Assembly (NCBI GenBank): GCA_024280945.1
Contig: JAMXLO010000146.1
Location: forward strand, 62,001-126,000
DNA from: Acetobacteraceae bacterium
Lineage (GTDB): Bacteria > Pseudomonadota > Alphaproteobacteria > Acetobacterales > Acetobacteraceae
Length of the DNA stretch: 64,000 nt
Direction of reading: 5' to 3'
The position numbers and the translations under genes are program-made. The notes below the pieces were generated by a model. That model saw only the letters and a list, made by a program, of their open reading frames with translations, was not told the DNA's origin and made no database searches. Below, in pieces: positions 16,678-25,281 of the stretch. Position 1 is the stretch's first letter; each line of letters opens with the position of its first letter.

Positions 16678-17622
16678 ATGCCCGCCTTGCCCCCGCTCAA
16701 TGCGCTGCGTGCCTTCGAGGCAGCCGCGCGTCACCTCAGCATGAAGGAGGCAGCCAATGAGCTTTCGGTGACACCGGGCGCCGTCAGCCAGTTGGTTCGC
16801 GGGCTGGAGGAACGGCTTGGCATGCAGTTGTTCCGTCGGGGCAATCGCTCGCTCGTCCTGACCGAGGCAGGGCAGAGCTACTTTGCGCCGGTGCGCCATG
16901 CGTTTCGGCAGATCAGCGAGGCGACGCGTCGGCTGCGCGCGCAGCCGGACGCTGGTGTGCTGACAGTGAGCGCTCCGCCCGCCTTCGCCGCGTCATGGCT
17001 GGTGCCCCTACTCGGCCGGTTTCGCGCCCGGCACGCGGACATCGAGCTCAACATCACCACCACGCGGGGGCTGGCAAATTTCGCGGCCGATGGCGTGGAT
17101 GTCGCGGTCCGGCATGGCCTGGGACGCTACCCGGGGCTGCGTTGCGACCGGATCGCGACGATCGCGATGGTGCCGGTGTGCAGCAAGGAGTTGCTTGCCA
17201 TGCAGGGCAATCCTCGACCACGACAGCCGACAGATCTGCTGCGACTGCCGCTGCTGCACGACGGCGAACGGCAGGATTGGGCCCTGTGGTTCCAGGCTCA
17301 CGGTGTCGGCGATCTCGGCCACGTTGCCTCCAGCGGCATCAGCTTCGACGACCAGACACTGCTGATCCGCGCCGCTACATCGCATCAAGGGGTGGCATTG
17401 GTGAGCGAGCCTCTGGCACGGCCGGAACTTGAGCAGGGGCGCCTGGTGCGCGTTTTGAGTGCGGGCTGGCCGCAGGAGTTTTCCTATTGGCTGGCCTGCC
17501 CGCGCGCAACCGCCGAGCAGCCGAAGATCGTCGCCTTCCGGGAATGGCTGCTGGTCGAGGGACGCAGCATCAATAGGAACGCGCGTCGAGCCAAGCAAGC
17601 AGCGCGGCGCCGTACACCTTGA
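16678..17622 (+). CDS. LysR-family transcriptional regulator, GcvA-like
   Basis: 314 residues. The N-terminal winged helix starts PPLNALRAFEAAARHLSMKEAANELSVTPGAVS, and the effector domain includes ADGVDVAVRHGLGRYPGL, a pattern typical of GcvA-type LysR proteins. It is a DNA-binding regulator that senses a small molecule. ATG 16678 is chosen because the domain starts there; a frame extends to 16642. It is divergent from the MFS gene at 16596 and likely controls it and itself. Its last ~53 bp overlap the 3' end of the convergent DUF3445 gene, so the C-terminal 17 residues are probably non-conserved. Confidence 0.88.
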   Translation: MPALPPLNALRAFEAAARHLSMKEAANELSVTPGAVSQLVRGLEERLGMQLFRRGNRSLVLTEAGQSYFAPVRHAFRQISEATRRLRAQPDAGVLTVSAPPAFAASWLVPLLGRFRARHADIELNITTTRGLANFAADGVDVAVRHGLGRYPGLRCDRIATIAMVPVCSKELLAMQGNPRPRQPTDLLRLPLLHDGERQDWALWFQAHGVGDLGHVASSGISFDDQTLLIRAATSHQGVALVSEPLARPELEQGRLVRVLSAGWPQEFSYWLACPRATAEQPKIVAFREWLLVEGRSINRNARRAKQAARRRTP

Positions 17623-18532
17623 GGCTCTTGTAGTGTACCGTCGCGTCGGGCAGCGCGCGGACCGCTTCAGCCAGGCGCGCCGCGTCCGCTCGCGTCGTGA
17701 TAGCGTGGGCCATCCGGTAGCTGTGCACGCGGATGCCGAACAGGATTGCGCCTGACTGCGGCAGTCGGCGCAAGGTCTGACGTTCCACGCGCAGGTACAG
17801 CCGTTCGCCAGCATTGTCGGCTGTTATTTGGGTGTCGGTCTGTTGGCGCCATTTACCGCTTGGCTGAAACATCGCGGGGCTGTCCAGCACTGACCAGTTC
17901 AGGCGCGATGCGATATGACCCGGCTTCACCTTCGCCATGAACCGATCGACCGGCGTGGCCAGTCTCTCGGCATAATGCGGCACCGGCGCATGCACGGCGA
18001 CGAGCGGCTTGCCGATCTTCTCGTGCAAGCGCCAGCGACTGGGGAAACAAAGCATGGCAGCCGTGAAGATCGGTCCGCCGTCGCCTTGCTGGATGATGCA
18101 GAGATCCTCCTGCACCAGCCTTCCCGCCAGTTCCAAGGGATCGCAGGGCGGCGCGTCCAGATCCCAGGTTTCGCCGGTGAGCGCGTTGTGCAGCATTCGA
18201 CCGTCACGCACGAACCAGTCGGGTGCATAGGTCGTCAGGTTGGCGATGACCTTTTGCAACGTTTCGAGGCGTGCAGCATCGGACACCGGCAGAGCGGCAT
18301 ACACGTCCCGGTGCCGTTCGCGGAGCAGCTGCTGCTTTTCGACCATCTCGTCCGCATAGCGTTGGTCGAATTCGAACCAGGCGCTCTCCGGCACCGTGGT
18401 CAGCGCCATCGCCATGCGATACGGGCCGGATTCGAACGGCAGGTAGACAGTCTCGCATGCAGGTCCCCTCCCCCCATGCCCTTCCCGCGAGGGGAGGGGG
18501 AGTCCTGAGACGTGCGCGTCGACTCTGATCAA
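17570..18532 (-). CDS. DUF3445 protein, heme-dependent oxidative N-demethylase alpha-like
   Basis: 320 residues. The core (YLPFESGPYRMAMAL, NLTTYAPDWFVRDG, LVQEDLCIIQQGDGGPIF, VPHYAERLATPVDRFM, LNWSVLDSP) matches the DUF3445 family, whose characterised member is a subunit of a heme-dependent dimethylamine N-demethylase. The start is taken as TTG 18532, overlapping the upstream CoA-transferase stop as TTGA and preceded by GGGGG. The first ~25 residues after it come from a G/C-rich repeat-like sequence (18463-18501) and are unlikely to be functional. Partner subunits (flavin/2Fe-2S proteins) are absent nearby. Confidence 0.8.
   Translation of the reverse strand: MIRVDAHVSGLPLPSREGHGGRGPACETVYLPFESGPYRMAMALTTVPESAWFEFDQRYADEMVEKQQLLRERHRDVYAALPVSDAARLETLQKVIANLTTYAPDWFVRDGRMLHNALTGETWDLDAPPCDPLELAGRLVQEDLCIIQQGDGGPIFTAAMLCFPSRWRLHEKIGKPLVAVHAPVPHYAERLATPVDRFMAKVKPGHIASRLNWSVLDSPAMFQPSGKWRQQTDTQITADNAGERLYLRVERQTLRRLPQSGAILFGIRVHSYRMAHAITTRADAARLAEAVRALPDATVHYKSLKVYGAALLAWLDARSY
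18463..18501. repeat. C/G-rich repeat-like sequence at the 5' end of the DUF3445 gene
   Basis: On the minus strand this reads as C-runs, then cgcgggaagggcatggggg and a further G-run: the common dispersed type of low-complexity intergenic repeat (CCCTCCCC...GGGGAGGGG). It forms a long self-complementary hairpin. It lies between the TTG start and the first conserved residues of the DUF3445 protein. Confidence 0.45.
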
Positions 18533-19749
18533 ATCACCCCCTTCTCCCGCAGACCAGCAATCTCGGACGCACTGAAACCTAGCCGTTCATGCAGCACCTC
18601 GTCGGTATGTTCACCGAGCAGCGGCGGCGGGATGCGGTAGTCTGCCGGGGTCTCTGACAGCCGGACTGGATTGGCAACCACCTTCACCGTCTGACCGGAG
18701 CTGTGCGTCATCTCACGAACAACGCCGCGTGCGATCACGTGCGGGTCGGCGAATACCTCGGACAGCTTGTTGATCGGCCCACAGCCGATCTTCAGCGCTT
18801 CCAATCGATCCACCCACCAGGTCGTCGTTTGCCCCTGCATCACCGGGGTCAGCGTGTCGGTGACAAGCTGCCGGTTCTGCACCCGCGCCGCATTGGTGGC
18901 GAAACGGGAATCCTCCAGGAGATGCGTCAGCGCAAACGCATCGCAGAACCGCTTGAACGTCGGGTCGTTGCCGATCGACAGGACGATGTGGCCGTCGGCG
19001 GTCGGGAACACCTGATACGGCACGATGTTGGGATGCTGATTGCCCAGGCGTGCTGGGTTCTCCCCCGTCGCCAGGTAGTTCATGCCCTGGTTCGCCAGCC
19101 ATGCAACGTGCGTGTCGAGCATGCTGATATCGATCTGCTGCCCCCGCGCTGTCGCATCACGGTGTCGCAATGCCGCGAGGATGCCGATGCAGCCATACAG
19201 TCCTGAGAATAAATCGCCGACCGGGACCCCGACCTTCTGCGGCAGCCCGTCGGGCTCGCCGGTCAGGCTCATCACCCCGCCCATCGCCTGGATCAGCGAA
19301 TCATAGCCTGGCCGAGGCGCATAAGGCCCGGTCTGGCCGAAGCCGGTTATCGAACAATAGATCAGGCCGGGAAACGCCTGATGCAAGTCCTCATAACCAA
19401 GCCCGTATTTCGCCAGTGCACCGACCTTGAAGTTCTCCACCAGGACGTCGGACTGCGCGATCAGCCGCCGCGCGATGTCCTGACCCTCGGGCTTGGCGAT
19501 ATCCAGAGTGACCGACCGCTTGTTGCGATTCACACCAACGAAATAGGCACTCTCCCTGGTGCCGGGCATATATGGCGGCGCGAAGCCGCGGGTGTCGTCA
19601 CCCGCGCCGGGGCGCTCGATCTTGACCACGTCCGCGCCGAGATCGGCCAGCATCTGGACGCAGGTCGGACCCGCCAGTACGCGCGTGAGGTCGAGCACCC
19701 GGAGTCCGCGAAGTGGTCCGGTGGGTTGCGTGCCAATAGGGTCGCTCAT
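18529..19749 (-). CDS. CaiB/BaiF family CoA-transferase (class III)
   Basis: 406 residues. LRVLDLTRVLAGPTCVQMLADL at the N-terminus, GADVVKIERPG, and NRNKRSVTLDIAKPEGQ are signatures of family III CoA-transferases such as formyl-CoA:oxalate transferase. They move CoA between carboxylic acids without free CoA. The usual catalytic Asp should be in the region near YDSLIQAMGG. ATG 19749 has GGAG eight bases upstream. It is coupled to the DUF3445 gene downstream. The divergent MFS gene at 19830 may import the acid substrate; this is inference. Confidence 0.9.
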   Translation of the reverse strand: MSDPIGTQPTGPLRGLRVLDLTRVLAGPTCVQMLADLGADVVKIERPGAGDDTRGFAPPYMPGTRESAYFVGVNRNKRSVTLDIAKPEGQDIARRLIAQSDVLVENFKVGALAKYGLGYEDLHQAFPGLIYCSITGFGQTGPYAPRPGYDSLIQAMGGVMSLTGEPDGLPQKVGVPVGDLFSGLYGCIGILAALRHRDATARGQQIDISMLDTHVAWLANQGMNYLATGENPARLGNQHPNIVPYQVFPTADGHIVLSIGNDPTFKRFCDAFALTHLLEDSRFATNAARVQNRQLVTDTLTPVMQGQTTTWWVDRLEALKIGCGPINKLSEVFADPHVIARGVVREMTHSSGQTVKVVANPVRLSETPADYRIPPPLLGEHTDEVLHERLGFSASEIAGLREKGVI

Positions 19750-19829
19750 GCCGTGTCTCCAGCTTGCCGGGGTACCCTCAGCAGTCCATACCGACCCTGC
19801 CGCTTATACCCCGGGAGGACACGCCGGCA

Positions 19830-21077
19830 ATGCCGGACACGATGCTGCCGCCACGCGTCTCGAGCATCGAGAGCCGTGCGTCCTGGGGGGCCGCCATGCT
19901 CACGCTGGCAATTCTGTCGATCGCATACGGTGCGCCACTGCTGGTCGTGGTCGGGATGAAGCCGATCCAGGATTCTCTCGGAACTGACCGGTCGGTCGTC
20001 GCGCTCGCCGGGGCGTTGGTCTGGGTAGGGACCGGTCTCGGCGGCATGGCCATGGGCTGGCTCGCCGATCGCATCGGCATCCGGCTCTGCGTGACGATTG
20101 GCGCAGTCATGATGGCGTCGGGTCTCGCGCTGTCGTCCATCGGCAATGTGTGGGCGCTGTTCGTCGGCCACGGCCTGCTGATCGGCCTCGTTGGCAACGG
20201 GGCGATCTACGCACCTCTCGTGGTCTACGTGTCACGCTGGTTCGATCGCCGACGCGGTTCGGCCCTGGCGTTGATTTCGTCCGGCCAGTACATCGCCGGC
20301 GTAGTCTGGCCGTCGGTTTTCGAGCACGGCATTGCACTGTACGGGTGGCCGATCACTATGCTCGGCTATGCGGTGGTCGTGCTTGCGGTGATCCTGCCGC
20401 TGACGATCGGAGGGTTGCGACCGTCACCGGAGGCACTCAGCGGCTACGCACTTGCCGCCGGTCCGCGCGCCGGCGCCCAGGTTCTGGGCATGAACCCGAA
20501 CTTGGTCCAGGCGCTGATCTGCATTGCGGCGTTCTTTTGCTGCATTCCGATGGCCGTGCCCAACGGGCATCTGGTGGCCTTTTGTGCCGATCTTGGAATC
20601 GCACCGACGCACGGTGCTGCGATGCTATCGGTGCTGTTGGCCAGCGCGTTCATCAGCCGGCAGTTTTGGGGAATGCTGGCCGATCGCATCGGCGGGCTGC
20701 GCGCAGTTCTGGCGGGATCAGCCTGTCAGGCGGTGGCGATCGTCGCCTTTCTGCTGACGCAGAACGAGGTCGGACTGTTCGCCGTCTCCGCCGCGTTCGG
20801 CCTCGGCTTCTCCGGCATCATCCCGTCCTACGTCGTGGCGCTGCGCGATCTGTTCCCGTCCTCGGAAGCGTCGTGGCGCATCCCGATCTTTTTCTTCATG
20901 GGCATGTCAGGCATGGCGTTCGGCAGCTGGCTCGCTGGGGAATTGTACGATCACTTCGGCTTCTACGCTCCCTCGTTCGGCGTGGGAGCCCTGTTCAACC
21001 TCGCCAACCTCTGCGTGATCGGCTTCCTGGTGGCCCGGCAGGGCGGCAGGGAGCGGATTGCGCTGGCCTTCAGGTAG
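19830..21077 (+). CDS. MFS transporter (oxalate/formate antiporter-like)
   Basis: About 415 residues and 12 helices. Features include GMKPIQDSLGTDRS, MGWLADRIGIRLCVTIGA (motif A) and RWFDRRRGSALALISSGQYI, typical of monocarboxylate/oxalate-formate-antiporter-like MFS proteins. ATG 19830 follows GGGAGGAC. It is divergent from the CaiB-family CoA-transferase, suggesting coordinated uptake and CoA activation of a carboxylate. Its stop overlaps the stop of the next, convergent gene by 8 bp. Confidence 0.85.
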   Translation: MPDTMLPPRVSSIESRASWGAAMLTLAILSIAYGAPLLVVVGMKPIQDSLGTDRSVVALAGALVWVGTGLGGMAMGWLADRIGIRLCVTIGAVMMASGLALSSIGNVWALFVGHGLLIGLVGNGAIYAPLVVYVSRWFDRRRGSALALISSGQYIAGVVWPSVFEHGIALYGWPITMLGYAVVVLAVILPLTIGGLRPSPEALSGYALAAGPRAGAQVLGMNPNLVQALICIAAFFCCIPMAVPNGHLVAFCADLGIAPTHGAAMLSVLLASAFISRQFWGMLADRIGGLRAVLAGSACQAVAIVAFLLTQNEVGLFAVSAAFGLGFSGIIPSYVVALRDLFPSSEASWRIPIFFFMGMSGMAFGSWLAGELYDHFGFYAPSFGVGALFNLANLCVIGFLVARQGGRERIALAFR

Positions 21078-21963
21078 GTTTCGGCAGGTCGATCCCCGCC
21101 AGCGCCTGCCAGACCCGGATGACAAAGGCATCGTCCTTCGTGCCTTCGCCATGCGCCGCCGCGGCCAGGAACAACTGATGCGCCGCAGCAGCCATAGGCA
21201 GCGGGAACGTCAGGGCTCGCGCCTGGTCGAGCACAATGCCAAGATCCTTGACGAAGATGTTCACCGCCGACAGGGGCGTGTCGTCCCCATCCAGGATGTG
21301 CGGCACACGGTTCTGCCACATCCATGAACTGCCGGCCGATGAACTGATTACCTCGAAGAGGGTGCGAGGGTCGGCGCCGGCCCGAATGCCCAACGCCAAC
21401 GCCTCTGCCGCGGTGGCGATGTGCACACCGGCGAGCAGCTGGTTGACCATCTTCACCGTACTGCCGATGCCCGGCTGATCGCCCAGTCGCCAGACCTTGC
21501 CGGAGATCGCCTCCAGTACCGGCTGCACCCTGGCGAAGGCCGTCTCCGGACCGGATGCCATCACCGTCATGGTCCCGGCGTGGGCACCCACCTTGCCGCC
21601 AGACACCGGCGCATCGAGCATCTGGAACCCTGCGGCAGCAATCTTCTTGTCCAGCGCGCGGGCGGCTTCAGGTGCGACCGTGGCGCAGCACAGGATGACC
21701 GCGCCTTTTCCAAGCTTGCCAAGGCAACCGTGGGGGCCGAACAGCACATCCTCGGTCTGTGCGGCGTTCACCACGAACACCACGACCACCTCGGTATCAG
21801 CGGGAAGTTCCCCAGCTGTGCCGACCGCGGTGCCACCAGCGCCGGCGAGTTCAATCCGCGCCGTATCGCGGACGTCGCAGCCGGTCACCTGATGACCCTT
21901 GCGCACCAGATTGAGCGCCGCACCCATTCCCATGGTGCCGAGCCCGATAACGCCGACCTTCAT
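21070..21963 (-). CDS. NAD(P)-dependent oxidoreductase, 3-hydroxyisobutyrate dehydrogenase-like
   Basis: 297 residues starting MKVGVIGLGTMGMGAALNL, the N-terminal Rossmann motif. The conserved DAPVSGGKVGAHAGTM segment and catalytic Lys region STVKMVNQLLAGVH are those of beta-hydroxyacid dehydrogenases (tartronate semialdehyde reductase, 3-hydroxyisobutyrate dehydrogenase). ATG 21963 has GGGAGGTGACAGC upstream; the open frame extends further but without family similarity. It lies 4 bp downstream of the pip gene and is probably co-transcribed with it. Exact substrate unknown. Confidence 0.88.
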   Translation of the reverse strand: MKVGVIGLGTMGMGAALNLVRKGHQVTGCDVRDTARIELAGAGGTAVGTAGELPADTEVVVVFVVNAAQTEDVLFGPHGCLGKLGKGAVILCCATVAPEAARALDKKIAAAGFQMLDAPVSGGKVGAHAGTMTVMASGPETAFARVQPVLEAISGKVWRLGDQPGIGSTVKMVNQLLAGVHIATAAEALALGIRAGADPRTLFEVISSSAGSSWMWQNRVPHILDGDDTPLSAVNIFVKDLGIVLDQARALTFPLPMAAAAHQLFLAAAAHGEGTKDDAFVIRVWQALAGIDLPKPT

Positions 21964-21967
21964 GCTG

Positions 21968-22918
21968 TCACCTCCCGTGACGGAACCGCTCCACCGCGGC
22001 GACCAATGCCCGGCGGATGCCTGGTTCCAGCGCCGAATGGCCCGCATCTGGCACGATGGACAGGCGTGCTGCCGGCCAGGCCGCCGCCAGTTCGAACGCG
22101 GTGCGCGGCGGGCAGATCATGTCGTAGCGGCCCTGCACTATCTCCGCCGGAAGCGTACCGATGCAGTGCATGTTGCCTAGCAGGCCCTCGGGCGGCAGGA
22201 ACAGATTGTGCGCGAAATAGTGCGCCTCGATGCGGGCCAGCCCGAGAGCGGTGCGGTCCTGTGCGAATGAACTGACCGTCTCGGGGCTTGGCAATAGCGT
22301 GCTGCATGAGCCTTCGTACACCGACCAGGCGCGCGCTGCAGGAAGGTGGACCGCCGGATCGGGGTCCGTCAGACGACGCAGATAGTTGCCTAGGAGATCG
22401 CCACGTTCAGCCTCTGGCAAGAAGCTGGCGAAAGCGGCATGCGCGTCGGGAAATATCGTCGCCAGGCCGTGCAGGAACCAGTCCACTTCCGCGGGGCGCC
22501 CAAGGAACACGCCGCGCAGCACGCAGCCGATGACCCGCTCGGGGTACGCCTGCGCATAGGCGAGTGCGAGGGTCGAGCCCCACGAGCCGCCGAACAGAAC
22601 CCAGCGCTCGAGGCCAAGGTGTCGCCGGAGTATCTCGATGTCGGAGACCAGGTCTTGTGTCGTGTTGTTGGCAAGTCCGCCGAGCGGGCGCGAGCGACCT
22701 GCGCCACGCTGATCGAAGATCACCACACGCCAGAATTCAGGATCGAAGAAGCGACGGTGCACGGCGCCGGCACCCGCGCCGGGGCCACCGTGCAGGAACA
22801 GCACCGGTCGGCCGCGCGGATTGCCGACCTGCTCCCAATACATGACGTGACTACCCGAGAGCGGCAGATAGCCGGTCTCGAACGGCCCGATCTCGGGGAA
22901 GAGGTCGCCACGTGGCAT
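21968..22918 (-). CDS. pip: proline iminopeptidase (prolyl aminopeptidase)
   Basis: 316 residues of an alpha/beta hydrolase. Visible: oxyanion region FLHGGPGAGAG, nucleophile Ser in FGGSWGSTLALAYAQ, the LRGVFL segment typical of S33 prolyl aminopeptidases, and a late His in VPDAGHSA. The enzyme removes N-terminal Pro from peptides in the cytoplasm. The ATG at 22918 gives the usual N-terminus (LFPEIGPFETGYLPLS); the upstream extension to 23122 overlaps the divergent DUF423 remnant and is rejected. Confidence 0.9.
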   Translation of the reverse strand: MPRGDLFPEIGPFETGYLPLSGSHVMYWEQVGNPRGRPVLFLHGGPGAGAGAVHRRFFDPEFWRVVIFDQRGAGRSRPLGGLANNTTQDLVSDIEILRRHLGLERWVLFGGSWGSTLALAYAQAYPERVIGCVLRGVFLGRPAEVDWFLHGLATIFPDAHAAFASFLPEAERGDLLGNYLRRLTDPDPAVHLPAARAWSVYEGSCSTLLPSPETVSSFAQDRTALGLARIEAHYFAHNLFLPPEGLLGNMHCIGTLPAEIVQGRYDMICPPRTAFELAAAWPAARLSIVPDAGHSALEPGIRRALVAAVERFRHGR

Positions 22919-22969
22919 GACGGCCGATGGTATAGGGGGCAGCGCTGCGGCGGAACAGGGATCGACGCG

Positions 22970-23300
22970 ATGCAAAGACTCTGGATTGGCCTCGGAGCGT
23001 TGGCTGGGCTGACAGCTGTCGCGATGGCGGCGTTCACCGCACACGGCCTTCGCAGCCTGGATCAGATGCGGCTGGCCCTCTGCAAACTGGTGTTGAGATG
23101 CAAATGCGGCATGCACTCGCATTACTGGCTTGCGGGCTGTGGGGCTTGCGCGGTGGCAGGCTGGCGACGGCGCGGGGGCAGCATTCCCGTTGCGGACGCG
23201 GTTGTCATATGGTTCGCGCCGTGCTGTTCCGAATCGGCCTGGGGGGTGGTTGCGCCAAAGGGCGGTGTATTGCTAACGGTCGCCCAGGGGCTTTGTAGCG
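22970..23300 (+). pseudogene. DUF423 membrane protein gene, frameshifted
   Basis: The start MQRLWIGLGALAGLTAVAMA followed by FTAHGLRSL is the characteristic N-terminus of DUF423 (UPF0382) inner-membrane proteins. After about residue 35 the expected continuation (QMRHALALLACGLWGLRGGR) is found in a different frame at about 23098-23165. The end (VVAPKGGVLLTVAQGL) is back in the first frame at about 23245-23297. So at least two indels have broken the gene. The first frame stays formally open to 23344 but would encode a hybrid protein. A sequencing error could mimic this. Confidence 0.65.
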
Positions 23301-23471
23301 CGCACAGGGATCCTGGTTGCCGACCACACGCGCAACCGAAATAATCCATGGCACACCAAAATCAAACCGGTGCACCGGCAGCAAGTCACGGGCATTGCCA
23401 GGTCGCAGCGACTGAGTTACGAAGTGTAAGACCCATTTTGTATTCTGCAATCCGTTGTAACATTCAGCAGC
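23301..23471. other. intergenic region upstream of the sulfotransferase gene
   Basis: About 170 bp, less GC-rich than its surroundings, with A/T-rich patches (ccattttgtattctgcaatc) that could hold the promoter of the sulfotransferase gene. No RNA or repeat recognised. Confidence 0.3.
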
Positions 23472-24155
23472 ATGATCGTGCTGATTGCAGGTATGCCTCG
23501 TTCGGGGTCTACGTTTTCATTCAACGTGGTCCGTGAGGTTCTGCAGGTCCGTGGGACGCTTCACCAAGAGACCTGCGAGGACGTGCTCGGTGCCGTGAAT
23601 CGGGCTGGAAAAGCGCGGCATGTGTTGGTGAAGGCCCACAGTCTCGATCGCGCTTCCATGGATCTGGCCAAAGCCGGGGCCTTTAGAACAGTGATTACGG
23701 TTCGTCGCCTGGAGGATGCGATCGCTTCCTGGCTCAACGCGTTCGATACACTACCCGAGGAAACGGCAACGGTCGTGCTGCAACGCTGGCTGCAAATGTA
23801 TCGCGAACTGCGCGACCGCGCTCTGGTGGTGCCGTACGACGAGATCGACAAGAGCCCCCGGTTGGCAGTACGGCGAATTGCCCACGGCATTTGTGCAGGC
23901 GTTGGAGCGATGGAACTGTTCCGCATTGCGCACCGATGGGAGAAAGCCCGGGTCAAGCGCCGGGCCGACCAGATCATGCGCGGCAGCGGCGTGCAGGATC
24001 TAGGTTGGAGCTACTACGATACCGAGACGTTCCTCCATCGACGGCATATTTCGGAACACAGTTCGCGTGCAGCAGAGGAGCGTGTGGCACCTGAGCGTTT
24101 GGCGCCCATACGCGCGGCGCTGATGGAAGCGTCGGCGGCAGTTGGCCTTACCTGA
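23472..24155 (+). CDS. sulfotransferase-family P-loop protein
   Basis: 227 residues. The N-terminal LIAGMPRSGSTFSFNVV is the 5'-phosphosulfate binding P-loop of PAPS-dependent sulfotransferases, and FRTVITVRRLEDAIASWL matches the 3'-phosphate-binding (RDP-like) region. The catalytic residue and acceptor cannot be assigned; bacterial members may sulfate carbohydrates or lipids, and some are inactive nucleotide-binding proteins. ATG 23472 is directly before the P-loop motif, with no strong ribosome binding site. It stands alone with ~300 bp of empty sequence after it. Confidence 0.75.
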   Translation: MIVLIAGMPRSGSTFSFNVVREVLQVRGTLHQETCEDVLGAVNRAGKARHVLVKAHSLDRASMDLAKAGAFRTVITVRRLEDAIASWLNAFDTLPEETATVVLQRWLQMYRELRDRALVVPYDEIDKSPRLAVRRIAHGICAGVGAMELFRIAHRWEKARVKRRADQIMRGSGVQDLGWSYYDTETFLHRRHISEHSSRAAEERVAPERLAPIRAALMEASAAVGLT

Positions 24156-24480
24156 CGCCAGATCAGCAAGGGAGGCTCGGCTCAGGTCAGGGCGGCATGG
24201 TGAGCAAAGGGACTCTCCGCCAGTTTGTCGAACGGGGCGTGAGCCATTGATTCAACCGAGGAACTGTTGGCACACTGAAGAGTGTGACGCTGAGAAATGT
24301 GTTATCAACGTGACGGTTTACGCACAGGTCGACTACACTAGGTTGTTGGGCACGCACGGCGAGGTATTTGCCTCTGGCCGAGGCTAAGGGCACATTTTCG
24401 CAGCGGAGGCGGACTGCATGATGCGGGTGTTTGGTTGAAAGCCACTGCCGCTCGATACGGGTTGGAACGAGGAGGCATGT
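24156..24480. other. intergenic stretch between sulfotransferase and aldolase genes
   Basis: 325 bp without a gene I can support. A 19-codon-scale open frame starting MVSKGTLRQF at about 24197 has a purine-rich upstream sequence but is too short to judge. The 3' end holds the AGGAGG site of the aldolase gene. No repeat or tRNA seen. Confidence 0.35.
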
Positions 24481-25281
24481 GTGCCTGACGAACTGCATGA
24501 CATCCTTCGCAATCGCGTGAAGGAGAAGCTCAGGCGCGATGAAGTCGTTGCGTCGATGACGGTACGGTTGTGCCGATCCATCGAGATCGCGCGCATCGCC
24601 GCAACTGCCGGCTTCGACACGATCTATGTCGACGTTGAACACAACACGCTGTCCATAGACGCTGTCTGTCAGATCTGCGTTTCAGCCATGCAATGCGGGA
24701 TCACACCTCTGGTACGGGTGCCAGCCAATACGCCGGAGTTCATTTGCCGTCTGCTGGACGGCGGTGCGATGGGAGTGATCGCGCCGCATGTTCGCTCGGC
24801 CGAGGAAGCGCGCGAGGTGGTGCGCTTTGCCAAATTCACGCCGCAGGGCGAGCGCGGAGCCGGCGGTGCACTGCCGCACTACCACTACCGCAGCTTCCCT
24901 TCCGCTGCACTGAACCAGGCGATGAATGACGCCACGATAGTCGTCGTGATGATGGAAACAGTCGCGGCGCTCGAGCACGTGGATGAGATCGCTGCTGTGG
25001 ATGGCGTCGATCTGATGCTGGTCGGTACCAATGACCTCTGCAATGAGATGGGCATCAGTGGCCAGTTCGACCACCCGAACGTTCGCGATGCGTATCTGCG
25101 AACCATCGCCGCCTGCCGAAAGCACGGCAAGCACGTAGGTGTCGGCGGATTGGCATCGCGGCCTGATCTGATGGCGGAATATGTGCGACAGGGCGCCCGA
25201 TACGTGTCGACTGGCACCGATCTGTCCTTCCTGCTCGCTGTTGCTGCCGACAAGGCGAAGTTCGTTCGAGAGATCAGGTAA
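24481..25281 (+). CDS. HpcH/HpaI class II aldolase/citrate lyase-like
   Basis: 266 residues. GTG 24481 follows AGGAGG five bases upstream. TIYVDVEHNTLSID, the VRVPANTPEFICRLLDGGAMGVIAPHV strands, metal-site Glu in MMETVAALEHVDEI and GTNDL fit the HpaI pyruvate-aldolase family, which splits 2-keto-4-hydroxy acids into pyruvate (or another 2-keto acid) and an aldehyde with a divalent metal. The gene faces an acyl-CoA dehydrogenase/CoA-ligase operon, and its stop overlaps that operon's last gene by 8 bp, so a shared pathway is possible but not shown. Confidence 0.88.
   Translation: MPDELHDILRNRVKEKLRRDEVVASMTVRLCRSIEIARIAATAGFDTIYVDVEHNTLSIDAVCQICVSAMQCGITPLVRVPANTPEFICRLLDGGAMGVIAPHVRSAEEAREVVRFAKFTPQGERGAGGALPHYHYRSFPSAALNQAMNDATIVVVMMETVAALEHVDEIAAVDGVDLMLVGTNDLCNEMGISGQFDHPNVRDAYLRTIAACRKHGKHVGVGGLASRPDLMAEYVRQGARYVSTGTDLSFLLAVAADKAKFVREIR

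Noticed and set aside
24197-24250. Very short open frame (MVSKGTLRQF...) in the gap before the aldolase.
   Set aside because: Only 17 codons, no conservation can be judged; left as part of the intergenic entry.
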